A stretch of 64,000 nt of DNA from Micromonospora sp. NBC_00421 (GTDB lineage: Bacteria > Actinomycetota > Actinomycetes > Mycobacteriales > Micromonosporaceae). This document shows, piece by piece, positions 39,119 to 47,918 of the stretch (positions are counted from its first letter, which is position 1; each line of letters begins with the position of its first letter). The position numbers were made by a program, and so were the translations under genes. The DNA is taken from the NCBI RefSeq assembly GCF_036017915.1, contig NZ_CP107929.1:6747001-6811000 (forward strand), written 5' to 3'. Below the pieces are notes generated by a model that saw nothing but the letters and a program-made list of their open reading frames with translations, made no database searches and was not told the DNA's origin.

Positions 39119-40551
39119 GCGCGCACCCCCACCCGGACGTTGCGGAACCGGGCCGGTGCCGCCGGATGACCTGTGTGCCCGATCTGGCCGGGCTGGCCCT
39201 TGCCGCAGTTCGGGGTGCCCCACGGCACGGTCTCGGAGGAGAGCATGTCCATCGACCGCCAGAACAGCGGCCCGATGCCGGTGTAGGTGGGGTTGCGCAG
39301 CATCCGGCCGCGTCGGCCGTTGCGCACCTCCCAGCCGATCTCGCAGCCGAACTGGAAGTTGAGCCGCCGGTCGTCGATCGACCAGGATCGGTTGATGTCC
39401 ATCAGCACCCCGTCGTCGGTGGCCGCGATGATCTCGTCGAGGGTGTGCGGGCCGGGTTCCAGGCCCACGTTGGTCATCCGCACCATCGGCAGCCGGGCCC
39501 ACCCGTCGGCCCGTACGCTGCCGCCGTGGTCCAGGCCGGCGACGGCGGCCGAGTCCCGGCCGGCGAGCACGCCTACCCAGCGGCCCTCGCGTACCGCGTC
39601 GCGTCTGACCGCCGGGGAGCCCTCGTCGTCGAAGCCGAAGCTGCCCAGAGCGCCGGGGATCGTCGGGTCGATGGTGACGTTCATCAGCTCGGAGCCGTAG
39701 CGCAGCGAGCCGAGCTGGGCCAGGTCGAGCCAGGAGGTGCCGGCGAAGGCGGCCTCCCAGCCGAGGATCCGGTCCAGCTCGATGGCGTGCCCGACCGACT
39801 CGTGGATCTGCAGGGCGAGCTGCTCGCCGCCGAGGATCAGGTCGGTCTCGCCGGCCGGGCACTCGGGCGCGGTGAGCAGCGCCCGCGACTCGTCGGCGAT
39901 CCGGGCGGCGTGCCCGGCCAGGTCCAGCGACTCGACAAGCTCCCACCCGGTGGTGCCGTACTGACCCCGGTAGCTCGGCCAGGAGCGGCGCTGGGTCTCG
40001 TGCTCGCCGATCGAGGTGGCCGAGATGCCGCCGCCGCACTCGCGGATGTGCTGGTCGATGCGGTGCCCCTCGCTGGAGACGAACCACTTGCGGGTGTCCC
40101 AGATCTGGTAGAGCCCCTCGGCCAGGTCGGCCCCCTGGTCGCGGGCCGTCCCGGTGGCCCGGACCAGCAGGTCGCCCTTGTCGGACAGCGCCACGCCGAG
40201 CGGGTCGACCGCGCACCCGGAGGCCCAGCTCGCCACCGCCGGCTCGGCCGGGGTCAGCGTGATCGGGGGGCCGGGCACCCGGGCGCTCGCGGCAGCCACC
40301 GCCGCCGCCCGCCGCCCGGCTTCGCGCGCCGCCGCGTCGGACAGCTCGGGTACGGCGTGGAAGCCCCACCCCGACCCCACCAGCGCGCGTACGCCCAGGC
40401 CGATGCTCTCGTGCTGGGTCAGCTCCTCGATGTCGCCGTTGCGGGCGGACATCGACTCGTAGCGCAGGTGCATCACCCGGGCGTCGGCATACCGGGCGCC
40501 CGCGTCGAGGGCGGCCTGCACGGCGGCGGCTGCGGCGTCGAACTCGGTCAT
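39115..40551 (-). CDS. tldD: TldD-family metalloprotease, catalytic subunit
   Basis: A protein of 478 residues. The zinc motif is HESVGHAIELDRILG near 252, with HExxxH intact. The third ligand Cys is probably in TPNCGKGQPG near 450. It forms a heterodimer with PmbA. The start ATG at 40551 gives MTEFDAAAAAVQAAL. A longer open frame upstream overlaps the Uma2 gene and is rejected. Role in general peptide turnover or maturation of a ribosomal peptide elsewhere in the genome. Confidence 0.9.
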   Translation of the reverse strand: MTEFDAAAAAVQAALDAGARYADARVMHLRYESMSARNGDIEELTQHESIGLGVRALVGSGWGFHAVPELSDAAAREAGRRAAAVAAASARVPGPPITLTPAEPAVASWASGCAVDPLGVALSDKGDLLVRATGTARDQGADLAEGLYQIWDTRKWFVSSEGHRIDQHIRECGGGISATSIGEHETQRRSWPSYRGQYGTTGWELVESLDLAGHAARIADESRALLTAPECPAGETDLILGGEQLALQIHESVGHAIELDRILGWEAAFAGTSWLDLAQLGSLRYGSELMNVTIDPTIPGALGSFGFDDEGSPAVRRDAVREGRWVGVLAGRDSAAVAGLDHGGSVRADGWARLPMVRMTNVGLEPGPHTLDEIIAATDDGVLMDINRSWSIDDRRLNFQFGCEIGWEVRNGRRGRMLRNPTYTGIGPLFWRSMDMLSSETVPWGTPNCGKGQPGQIGHTGHPAAPARFRNVRVGVRA

Positions 40552-40583
40552 GGACCGACAGTAGGCGAGCCCACCGACATCCG

Positions 40584-41132
40584 TCAGGGCAGTAGCTCCT
40601 CGGGACGGATGCTCACCCGGACCGGCTCGGTGAGGTCGAGCGTCTCCCCGACCTTGGCGACCGTCTGCTCCAGGTAGTGCCGACCGTGTCGCCGGTAGAG
40701 GTGCAGGTTGCCGTTCTGCTGCTCGATCAGCAGGTACCACTCGATCCCGGCGGCGGCGTAGTAGTGCATCTTGAGGACCTTGTCGGTCGCCGCGTTGCCG
40801 GGCGAGATGATCTCGCAGACCAGACGGACGTCGTGTGCCTCGATGTAGACCTCGTCGAAGTCGATCTCGCCGGTGACGACGAGATCGGGAATGGTGATCC
40901 GGCCCGGCTTGAGGCGGACGTTGACCGCCTCCAGGACCCGCAGGTGCGCACTGCGGGCCGGCTGCCGCAGCGCGGCCCGCAGTTCTCCCGAGATGTTCTG
41001 GTGGCGGGGGGTGGGGGCTGGGGTCACGTGGAGGCTCCCGTCGAAGAGTTCGACGCGTTGGGACGTCTTGCCGAGGGTGAGGTACTCCTCTTCGGTCCAC
41101 GGTCCGTCGTGGCCGAACACCGCTGCGGTCAT
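40584..41132 (-). CDS. Uma2-family (DUF820) PD-(D/E)XK nuclease-like protein
   Basis: A protein of 182 residues. The nuclease-like core is visible: a conserved Asp in IPDLVVTGEID near 80, VRLVCEIISPGN with Glu near 106, and KVLKMHYYAAAGIEWYLLI. Uma2 proteins are expanded in actinobacteria and cyanobacteria, and their function is unknown. It stands alone 32 bases upstream of tldD. Confidence 0.85.
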   Translation of the reverse strand: MTAAVFGHDGPWTEEEYLTLGKTSQRVELFDGSLHVTPAPTPRHQNISGELRAALRQPARSAHLRVLEAVNVRLKPGRITIPDLVVTGEIDFDEVYIEAHDVRLVCEIISPGNAATDKVLKMHYYAAAGIEWYLLIEQQNGNLHLYRRHGRHYLEQTVAKVGETLDLTEPVRVSIRPEELLP

Positions 41133-41399
41133 GGTCGGTCACCTCCACCTCGTGTCGCCGGGCATCCTCCACCGGGCACCATGGTCATGGTCGCACCCCG
41201 GGTGCGGCAGGCGGGTGACGACACCGCATGACGACGCGGGGTCGCGACGACGGTCGCGCCGGTTCGGGCCGGGCGGCCGGGGGCGCGCGGCGGGGTCACC
41301 GGGTCGTTACGCTGTGGTCCGCTGTCAGCTCACGGTCCGTAGCTTATTTTCAGCCTCCGCTCTTTGTTGTAGGTTCCCTACAACCCGAGGGAGGCGGTC

Positions 41400-42527
41400 G
41401 TGGACAGTCCGCAAGCAGCCCCGTCCGGCCCGCCGGACACCGGCCCGGCCGTGCCGCGGCAGCGCGTCGACAGTCGCCCGGCCGTGCCGCAGCCGGGCGT
41501 CGGCGACGAGCCGTACCTGCGGGTGGACGACCTGCGGGTACGGTTCGACACCGCCGACGGCGTGGTGCGCGCGGTCGACGGGGTGTCCTTCGCGGTGCCG
41601 CGCGGCCGGACTCTGGGCATCGTCGGTGAGTCGGGTTCCGGCAAGAGCGTCACCTCGCTGGCCGTACTCGGACTGCACGACCCCCGGCGCAGCACCGTCA
41701 GCGGTCGGATCACCGTCGGCGGCCGGCAACTCGTCGGCCTCCCCGAGGAGCAGGTACGCCGGCTGCGCGGCCGGGACCTGGCGATGATCTTCCAGGACCC
41801 GCTCTCCGCCCTGCACCCCTACTACACGGTGGGGCGGCAGATCGCCGAGGCGTACCGGGTCCACCATCGGGGTGCGGGGAAGCGGGCGGCGCGCGCCCGG
41901 GCGGTGGAGCTGCTGGACCGGGTGGGCATCCCGCAGCCGGCCCGCCGCTACGACCAGTACCCGCACGAGTTCTCCGGCGGCATGCGGCAGCGGGCGATGA
42001 TCGCGATGGCGTTGGTCAACGATCCGGCGCTGGTCATCGCCGACGAGCCGACCACCGCGCTGGACGTGACGGTGCAGGCGCAGATCCTCGACCTGCTCGC
42101 CGACGTCCAGGCCGAGTTCCACACCGCGATCGTGCTGATCACCCACGATCTGGGGGTGGTCGCCCAGGTCGCCGACGACGTGCTGGTGATGTACGCCGGG
42201 CGGGTGGTCGAGCACGGTAGCGCCGCGCAGGTGCTCCGCCGGCCGCAGCACCCGTACACCTGGGGGTTGCTCTCCAGCGTGCCGTCGCTGCACGGCGACG
42301 CGGACGCGGACCTGGTGCCCATCCCGGGCAACCCGCCCTCGCTGATCGACCTGCCGCCCGGCTGCGCGTTCCACCCACGCTGCCGGTACGCCGGCGACCG
42401 CTCCCGCACCGAGGTCCCGCAGCTCGGCCCGGCCGGCGCGGACGGCCACCTGGTCGCCTGTCACCTGCCCCCCGGCGAACGCACCCGCCTGGCGGCCGTG
42501 TCCCTGAGCGAGAGGCGGCTGCCATGA
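41400..42527 (+). CDS. oppD: Dipeptide/oligopeptide/nickel ABC importer ATPase, D-type
   Basis: A protein of 375 residues. A disordered N-terminus of about 35 residues is followed by Walker A GESGSGKSV, signature FSGGMRQRAMIA, Walker B ALVIADEPTTALD, and the oligopeptide-transporter C-terminal region with Cys-rich block CAFHPRCRYA. It energises uptake by the OppBC pore. The GTG at 41400 follows GAGGGAGG. The last codons (GAGAGGCGGCTGCCATGA) are copied into the 59-bp repeat array that follows. Confidence 0.92.
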   Translation: MDSPQAAPSGPPDTGPAVPRQRVDSRPAVPQPGVGDEPYLRVDDLRVRFDTADGVVRAVDGVSFAVPRGRTLGIVGESGSGKSVTSLAVLGLHDPRRSTVSGRITVGGRQLVGLPEEQVRRLRGRDLAMIFQDPLSALHPYYTVGRQIAEAYRVHHRGAGKRAARARAVELLDRVGIPQPARRYDQYPHEFSGGMRQRAMIAMALVNDPALVIADEPTTALDVTVQAQILDLLADVQAEFHTAIVLITHDLGVVAQVADDVLVMYAGRVVEHGSAAQVLRRPQHPYTWGLLSSVPSLHGDADADLVPIPGNPPSLIDLPPGCAFHPRCRYAGDRSRTEVPQLGPAGADGHLVACHLPPGERTRLAAVSLSERRLP

Positions 42528-42586
42528 GCGCGAGGAACGTAGCGCAGTGGAGTCCGGCAGTCGCGGGCGAGAGGCGGCTGCCATGA
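42524..42586 (+). CDS. Mini-ORF 1 of repeat chain (20 residues)
   Basis: ATG at 42524 overlaps the oppD stop, and the frame of 20 codons ends at 42584-42586. The ATG of mini-ORF 2 starts at 42583 inside an ATGA. The peptide begins MSARNVAQ and ends GERRLP, sharing its last residues (ERRLP) with OppD. Expression is possible by coupling from oppD but unproven. It could simply be a bridge for translation. Confidence 0.35.
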   Translation: MSARNVAQWSPAVAGERRLP

Positions 42587-42645
42587 GCGCGAGGAACGTA
42601 GCGCAGTGGAGTCCCGCAGTCGCGGGCGAGAGGCGGCTGCCATGA
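42583..42645 (+). CDS. Mini-ORF 2 of repeat chain (20 residues)
   Basis: Encodes the same 20-residue peptide as mini-ORF 1. The starting ATG overlaps the previous stop, and its own stop overlaps the ATG at 42642. The 59-base unit (not a multiple of three) moves the frame by -1 each time, and the ATGA joints restore reading. Confidence 0.35.
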   Translation: MSARNVAQWSPAVAGERRLP

Positions 42646-42704
42646 GCGCGAGGAACGTAGCGCAGCGGAGTCCCGCAGTCGCGGGCGAGAGGCGGCTGCC
42701 ATGA
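42642..42704 (+). CDS. Mini-ORF 3 of repeat chain (20 residues)
   Basis: Differs from the other two by one residue (Arg for Trp at position 9). Its stop at 42702-42704 overlaps the ATG of oppF at 42701, so a ribosome can pass from oppD to oppF through three short frames without leaving the mRNA. Whether the peptide accumulates is unknown. Confidence 0.35.
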   Translation: MSARNVAQRSPAVAGERRLP

Positions 42705-43738
42705 GCGCGGCCGAGCCGTTGTTGCGGGTACGGGGGTTGACCAAGCACTTTCCGGTGCGCACCGGCCTGCGGTCCACGGGGCTGGTACGCGCGGTCGACG
42801 GGCTCGACTTCGAGGTGCGGCCCGGCGAGACGCTGGGCCTGGTGGGGGAGTCCGGCTGCGGCAAGTCCACCACCGGACGGATGCTGGTACGGCTGCTGGA
42901 GCCGACCGCCGGGACGATCGAGTTCGCCGGGCGGGACATCACCCACGCCCGCCGTCGTGCGCTGCGCCCGCTGCGGCAGGACCTCCAGATCATCTTCCAG
43001 GACCCGTACGCCTCGCTGAACCCCCGGCACACCGTCGGGCGGATCGTGGCCATGCCGTTGCAGGTCAACGGGATCGACCCGCCCGGCGGGGTGAAGCAGC
43101 GGGTCCGGGAGCTGCTGGAGCTGGTCGGGCTCAACCCGGAGCACTACAACCGCTACCCGCACGAGTTCTCCGGCGGGCAGCGGCAGCGGATCGGGATCGC
43201 CCGCGCGCTGGCCCTGCGGCCGAAGCTGATCGTCGCCGACGAGCCGGTCTCCGCACTGGACGTCTCGATCCAGGCGCAGGTGGTGAACCTGCTGCGGGAC
43301 CTGCAACGCGACCTCGGGCTGGCGTTCGTGTTCATCGCCCACGACCTGGCCGTGGTGCGGCACTTCTGCCAGCGGGTCGCGGTGATGTACCTCGGCCGGA
43401 TCGTGGAGATCGGCGACCGGGACGACATCTACCAGCGGCCCCGGCACCCGTACACCCGGGCACTGCTGTCGGCGGTTCCGGAGGTGAGCGCGCCCGGCCA
43501 GGCCGGGCGGATCCGGCTGACCGGGGACGTGCCGACGCCCCTGGACCCGCCGTCGGGCTGCCGGTTCCGCACCCGGTGCCCGAAGGCCCGGGAGGTCTGC
43601 GCCACCGAGGAACCGGCGCTGGTGGCCCGCGACGGCGGCCGGCAGGCCACCGCCTGCCACTTCCCGGAGACCGGGCCGCTTGGCGACCCGGTGGTCGTCC
43701 CGGGCCCGGACGCGAGCGCAGGGGAGGTGGCGGGATGA
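42701..43738 (+). CDS. oppF: Dipeptide/oligopeptide/nickel ABC importer ATPase, F-type
   Basis: A protein of 345 residues. Walker A is GESGCGKST, the signature is [12 protein letters not shown], Walker B is [14 protein letters not shown], and the family C-terminal block is [14 protein letters not shown]. It pairs with OppD as the second ATPase. The ATG at 42701 is the last one of the repeat chain, and its first codons (ATG AGC GCG) are shared with every repeat unit. The stop overlaps the oppC start. Confidence 0.92.
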   Translation: MSAAEPLLRVRGLTKHFPVRTGLRSTGLVRAVDGLDFEVRPGETLGLVGESGCGKSTTGRMLVRLLEPTAGTIEFAGRDITHARRRALRPLRQDLQIIFQDPYASLNPRHTVGRIVAMPLQVNGIDPPGGVKQRVRELLELVGLNPEHYNRYPHEFSGGQRQRIGIARALALRPKLIVADEPVSALDVSIQAQVVNLLRDLQRDLGLAFVFIAHDLAVVRHFCQRVAVMYLGRIVEIGDRDDIYQRPRHPYTRALLSAVPEVSAPGQAGRIRLTGDVPTPLDPPSGCRFRTRCPKAREVCATEEPALVARDGGRQATACHFPETGPLGDPVVVPGPDASAGEVAG

Positions 43739-44745
43739 GTGTGTCCCCGGTGGATCCGGCCACGCTGGCCGAGGCCGGAACGGAGACCGGTGGTGACCGT
43801 CCGGAGGCGGGTGGCGGGTTCGTCGGGCGCTCGCCCGGCCAGCTCGCCCGGGCCCGGCTGCGGCGCGACCGGACCGGCCTGGTCAGCGGCGGCATGCTTG
43901 TCTTCTTCGTGCTGGTGGCGCTCGCCGTCCCGCTGATCGAGCGGGTGTACGGGATCGGCCCCCGGGAGCAGTTCCAGTCCGGGCTGGACGGATTCGGGAT
44001 GCCGCTCGGTTATGCCGGCGGGGTGACCGGGGAGCACTGGTTCGGGCTGGAGCCGGGGCTGGGCCGGGACATCTTCGTCCGGCTGGTGCACGGGCTGCGT
44101 ACCTCGCTCTTCATCGCCGTCGCGGCGGCGGTGCTCACGGCGGCGATCGGCATCGTGCTGGGCACCGTCGCCGGCTACCTGGGCGGCTGGCTGGACGCGG
44201 TGGTCAACTGGATCACCGACCTGACCCTGGCGATGCCGTTCCTGATCATCGCGCTGGCGTTGACCCCGACCATCGCGCTGCGCTTCTACGGCCAGCGGGA
44301 CGAGGTGCCGGCGGCGTTCCAGATCGGGGTGCTGATCGCCATCTTCGCGCTGTTCGGCTGGACGAGCACCGCCCGGCTGGTCCGGGGGCAGGTGATCGCG
44401 TTGCGCGAGCGGGAGTTCGTGGACGCGGCGCGGGCCAGCGGCGCGGGGTTGGGACACATGCTGTTCCGGCAACTGCTGCCCAACCTCTGGGCGCCGATCC
44501 TGGTGTCGTTCTCGCTGGCGGTGCCGGCGTACATCACCAGCGAGGCGGCGCTGTCGTTCATCGGGGTCGGGCTGACCGACGCCACCCCGAGCTTCGGCCG
44601 GATGATCTACCGCAGCCTGGACTACCTCCAGACCGATCCGGCGTACGTCTTCTTCCCCGGCATCACGATCTTCGCGCTCGTGTTCGCCTTCAACCTCTTC
44701 GGTGACGCGCTGCGCGACGCGCTCGACCCGAAGTCGTCCCGGTAG
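43735..44745 (+). CDS. oppC: Dipeptide/oligopeptide/nickel ABC importer permease, C-type
   Basis: A protein of 336 residues with an N-terminal cytoplasmic tail of about 55 residues and six membrane segments. The EAA loop is visible near 225-245 ([15 protein letters not shown]). The C-terminal [20 protein letters not shown] is characteristic for OppC/DppC. The ATG at 43735 follows GGGGAGG. It forms the pore with OppB. Confidence 0.92.
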   Translation: MSVSPVDPATLAEAGTETGGDRPEAGGGFVGRSPGQLARARLRRDRTGLVSGGMLVFFVLVALAVPLIERVYGIGPREQFQSGLDGFGMPLGYAGGVTGEHWFGLEPGLGRDIFVRLVHGLRTSLFIAVAAAVLTAAIGIVLGTVAGYLGGWLDAVVNWITDLTLAMPFLIIALALTPTIALRFYGQRDEVPAAFQIGVLIAIFALFGWTSTARLVRGQVIALREREFVDAARASGAGLGHMLFRQLLPNLWAPILVSFSLAVPAYITSEAALSFIGVGLTDATPSFGRMIYRSLDYLQTDPAYVFFPGITIFALVFAFNLFGDALRDALDPKSSR

Positions 44746-44757
44746 GAGGGCGCGGCG

Positions 44758-45744
44758 ATGGTGCGGTTTCTGGTCAAGCGGCTCTTCTCGGCGACGTTGA
44801 CGCTCTTCGCGGTCAGCGTGCTCAGCTTCCTGATGTTCTTCGCCCTGCCCCGGGATCCGGTCACCGGCATGTGCCCGAAGAACTGCAACCCGGAACGGCT
44901 GGAGCGGGTCCGCCAGGAGCTGGGGCTACGCGACCCGCTGATCAGCCAGTACGCCGGCTACATGAAGGGCATCGTGACCGGCCGGGATCTCGGCAGCGCC
45001 CAGGGCGGCCGGTGCGACGCGCCCTGCCTGGGCTGGTCGTACGTGTCCAACGAGGCGGTCTCGGACACCATCGCCCGGGTGCTGCCGGTGACCCTGAGCA
45101 TCGTCGTCCCGGCGGCGGTGCTCTGGCTGCTGCTCGGGGTCGGCCTGGGGATGGTCTCGGCGCTGCGCCGGGGCACCTGGCTGGACCGGGCAGCGATCGG
45201 CTTCTCGCTGGCCGGGGCGTCGTTGCAGCTCTACTTCGTGGGGGCGGTGCTGCTGCTGGTCTTCGTCTACACGCTGCGCTGGCTGCCGGTGCCGAGCTAC
45301 ACGCCGCTGCGGGACGACCCGGTGCGCTGGGCCGGCGGGCTGGTGCTGGCCTGGCTGGCGCTGGCGTTCCTCTACTCGGCGATCTACGCCCGGCTGTCCC
45401 GGGCGCAGATGCTGGAGACGCTGTCGGAGGACTTCGTCCGCACCGCGCGGGCCAAGGGCCTGGCCAAACCCACTGTGTACGGCCGGCACGCGCTGCGCGC
45501 GGCGATCACCCCGGTGGTGACCATCGCCGGGCTGGACGTCGGCGGCGCGCTGGGCGGCACGGTGATCACCGAGACCACCTTCGGTCTCAACGGCATGGGG
45601 CGGACGGCGGTCGACGCGGTCCGCGCCGGTGACCTGCCCACCATCATGGCGACCGTGCTGATCGCCGCGGTCTTCGTGGTGCTGGCGAACGTGCTGGTGG
45701 ACCTGCTGTACGCGGCGATCGACCCCCGGGTACGGCTGCGCTGA
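44758..45744 (+). CDS. oppB: Dipeptide/oligopeptide/nickel ABC importer permease, B-type
   Basis: A protein of 328 residues with the N-terminal helix plus periplasmic-side domain (RQELGLRDPLISQYAGYM) of OppB/DppB, and later the EAA loop SEDFVRTARAKGLAKPTVYGRHALRAA. GGAGG lies eight bases upstream of the ATG. The region between residues 40 and 95 includes Cys in MCPKNCN and GGRCDAPC, which could make external disulfides, unusual for this permease. Confidence 0.9.
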   Translation: MVRFLVKRLFSATLTLFAVSVLSFLMFFALPRDPVTGMCPKNCNPERLERVRQELGLRDPLISQYAGYMKGIVTGRDLGSAQGGRCDAPCLGWSYVSNEAVSDTIARVLPVTLSIVVPAAVLWLLLGVGLGMVSALRRGTWLDRAAIGFSLAGASLQLYFVGAVLLLVFVYTLRWLPVPSYTPLRDDPVRWAGGLVLAWLALAFLYSAIYARLSRAQMLETLSEDFVRTARAKGLAKPTVYGRHALRAAITPVVTIAGLDVGGALGGTVITETTFGLNGMGRTAVDAVRAGDLPTIMATVLIAAVFVVLANVLVDLLYAAIDPRVRLR

Positions 45745-45900
45745 GCCGCCGGTCTGCCGGTCGGTCCGGTGCAGCGGACGCCGGCCCGTCGGGCGACAAG
45801 AGTTGTCGAGATCTGTTAGACAGTCCGAAGTTTTTCTTCTTGACGATCCTCGCGACGTCGGCGTTCACCGCCCGACGGTGACGGGGTGGAGGAGGTAGGG

Positions 45901-47643
45901 ATGCGACCACGCGCAGCAGCCGCCGCAGGCGGGGCGATCGCCCTGGTGGTGGCGTTGGGGGCCTGCTCGGAGAACACCGGCGAGGGCACCACCGTGGACA
46001 CCGAACGGCAGCAGACCGGGGTGATCGCCACCGACCCGAAGGACTCGCAGGGCCCGGCGGCGGAGGTGGCCGGGGCGGCCAAGGGTGGCACCTTCACCGT
46101 CATCCGGGAAACGCCCATCTCCCACCTGGACCCCCAGCGGACGTACTCCTTCGCCGGGCTGATGGCCAACCCGCTCTTCGCCCGCTACCTGACCACCTGG
46201 AAGGACGACGGCAAGGGTGGTCTGGTCCTGGTCGGCGACCTGGCGCAGACCCCCGGTAACAACGTGAACAGCGACTGCCGGGTCTGGGAGTTCACCATCA
46301 AGGACGGGGTGAAGTTCGAGGACGGCAGCCCGATCACCGCGAAGGAGATCGCGTACGGCATCGCCCGCTCCTTCGACCCCGACCTGACCGGCGGCCCCAC
46401 CTACCTCCAGGAGTGGCTGGCCGACAGCCCGCAGTACGACACGAAGTGGGACTTCAAGAAGAACAGGACGTCGCTGCCGCCGGGGCTGACCACCCCGGAC
46501 GCGAAGACGCTGCGGTTCGAGTTCGCCAAGCCCCGCTGTGACCTGCCGTTCGCGGTCTCGCTGCCGACCACCGCGCCGTTGCGGCCCGACCAGGACACCG
46601 GCGTCAACCTGGACCAGCGGCCGTTCTCCTCCGGGCCGTACAAGATCGCCAAGAACCAGGCAGGCGTGCAGCTCACCCTGGACCGCAACCCGCACTGGGA
46701 CGCCACGACCGACCCGGTCCGCCACCAGTACCCGGAGCAGTTCGTCTGGACCTTCGGGCCGACGCGCGACGCGGCCGTCAACCGGGTGATCGCCGACAAC
46801 GGCACCGACCAGAGCGCGCTGGCCTGGGACTACGTACCAGCCTCGCTTGTCGCCCGGGTCGCCCAGGACCAGGCGCTCAAGGCGCGCAGCATCCTGTCGC
46901 CGACGCCGAGCGCAAACCAACTGGTCATCAACAACCAGCGGGTCACCGACCTCAAGGTCCGCCAGGCACTCAACTACGCCATCGACCGGGACGGCCTGGT
47001 CAAGGCGCTCGGCGGGCAGACCGTCGCCCAGCCGATGACCACGCTGATGCCGCCGTCCACCATCGGCTACCAGGCGTACGACGCCTATCCGGCGGGTGCC
47101 AACGGCGACATCGACAAGGCCAAGGAACTGCTCGGCGGGAAGACCCCGGAGCTGGTCCTCGGTGTCGCCGACAACACCAACGAACAGCAGATGGGCACCC
47201 AGCTCAAGGGCAACCTGGAACGGGCCGGTTTCAAGATCACCCTGCGGAACATCCCGGACGACGCGAAGCTCGACGAGATCAAGAAGAAGAACAACCCGTG
47301 GGACCTCTACATCGGCAACTGGGCCGCCGACTGGCCCAGCGGCGCGTCGATCCTGCCGGTGCTCTACGACGGCCGCACCATCAAGGCCGAGGGCAACAGC
47401 AACCAGGCGTACTTCAACGACCCGGCGGTCAACGCCGAGATCGACCGGATCCAGGCCCTGTCCCCGGCCGACCAGGGGCCCGAGTGGGGCAAGCTCGACA
47501 GGCGGATCATGACGGAGTACGCCCCGGTGGTGCCGCTCTTCGTGGACGTGGCCTACACGGTGCACGGGTCCAAGGTCGGCGGGGTCTTCATCTCCAGCGT
47601 CTTCGGCTACCCGTCCTTCGTCAACGCCCACGTCAGGCAGTGA
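45901..47643 (+). CDS. oppA: Oligopeptide-type substrate-binding lipoprotein
   Basis: A lipoprotein of 580 residues, SBP family 5. The signal peptide ends in the lipobox LGAC with Cys at residue 22. Mature sequence has the family blocks GLVLVGDLA...WEFTIKDGVKFEDGSPITAKEI and RQALNYAIDRDGLVKAL. The ATG at 45901 follows GGAGGTAGGG. It captures peptides, nickel or opines outside the membrane and is the last gene of the importer operon. The 156-base gap before it suggests its own promoter. A T-rich stretch (45832-45841) lies there. Confidence 0.92.
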   Translation: MRPRAAAAAGGAIALVVALGACSENTGEGTTVDTERQQTGVIATDPKDSQGPAAEVAGAAKGGTFTVIRETPISHLDPQRTYSFAGLMANPLFARYLTTWKDDGKGGLVLVGDLAQTPGNNVNSDCRVWEFTIKDGVKFEDGSPITAKEIAYGIARSFDPDLTGGPTYLQEWLADSPQYDTKWDFKKNRTSLPPGLTTPDAKTLRFEFAKPRCDLPFAVSLPTTAPLRPDQDTGVNLDQRPFSSGPYKIAKNQAGVQLTLDRNPHWDATTDPVRHQYPEQFVWTFGPTRDAAVNRVIADNGTDQSALAWDYVPASLVARVAQDQALKARSILSPTPSANQLVINNQRVTDLKVRQALNYAIDRDGLVKALGGQTVAQPMTTLMPPSTIGYQAYDAYPAGANGDIDKAKELLGGKTPELVLGVADNTNEQQMGTQLKGNLERAGFKITLRNIPDDAKLDEIKKKNNPWDLYIGNWAADWPSGASILPVLYDGRTIKAEGNSNQAYFNDPAVNAEIDRIQALSPADQGPEWGKLDRRIMTEYAPVVPLFVDVAYTVHGSKVGGVFISSVFGYPSFVNAHVRQ

Positions 47644-47652
47644 CCCCGTACT

Positions 47653-47702
47653 GAGCCGACGGGCTCCCTCCCGGCCAGCGTCGGGAGGGAGCCCGTCGGC
47701 TC
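47653..47702 (+). terminator. Strong hairpin terminator after oppA
   Basis: A perfect 20-bp stem (47653-47672 with 47683-47702) with a 10-base loop lies nine bases after the stop of oppA. It is the most stable simple hairpin in the window. Confidence 0.85.
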
Positions 47703-47716
47703 TCGTGGGCGCGCTG

Positions 47717-47795
47717 CGTCCGCCACCCGACCCGGGTGATCAAGGAGTTTGCGTCAGATTCCGGGCTGCAGGATGACGCAAACTTCTTGATCACC
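47717..47795. repeat. Hairpin repeat copy 2
   Basis: A 79-base segment identical to 50077-50155 except for two bases. The hairpin arms GGTGATCAAGGAGTTTGCGTCA (47735-47756) and 47774-47795 pair with one mismatch over a 17-base loop. Intergenic, between oppA and the XRE regulator. Confidence 0.9.
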
Positions 47796-47918
47796 TCCGC
47801 GTGCCCCCGTGATCACCCACTCGCCGTCAGCCTCGGACTGCCCTGCGCACCCTGATCGGTGAGTAGTGGGATCTCGAACGGAGGCACACGGGTTCGAGAG
47901 ACTCACGGCGTCGAGAGA

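Larger units (their letters stand above)
42508..42709 (+). repeat. 59-bp tandem repeat between oppD and oppF
   Basis: Three full units start at 42508, 42567 and 42626, with a partial fourth from 42685 to 42709. Each unit carries a Shine-Dalgarno-like GAGAGGCGG, an ATG, and an ATGA joint. Units 1 and 2 differ by one base and the third by one more. The first unit overlaps the oppD end and the partial fourth covers the start of oppF, so the array looks like tandem duplication of the original oppD-oppF junction with an inserted 34-base piece. The repeat includes CCCGCAGTCGCGGG, a small hairpin. Confidence 0.95.

Noticed and set aside
37664..40551. Ribosomal peptide (RiPP) biosynthetic cluster because of TldD/PmbA
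   Set aside because: No precursor peptide, cyclase, radical SAM enzyme or dedicated transporter lies next to the pair. The general housekeeping role is simpler.
39115..41172. N-terminal extension of TldD to 685 residues
   Set aside because: The extension is Arg/Pro-rich and antisense-like over the Uma2 gene. The start at 40551 fits the family.
47717..47795. Rho-independent terminator as sole explanation for the hairpin repeat
   Set aside because: The same 79 bases recur at 50.1 kb with conserved loop and flank, and a separate strong terminator already follows oppA at 47653-47702.
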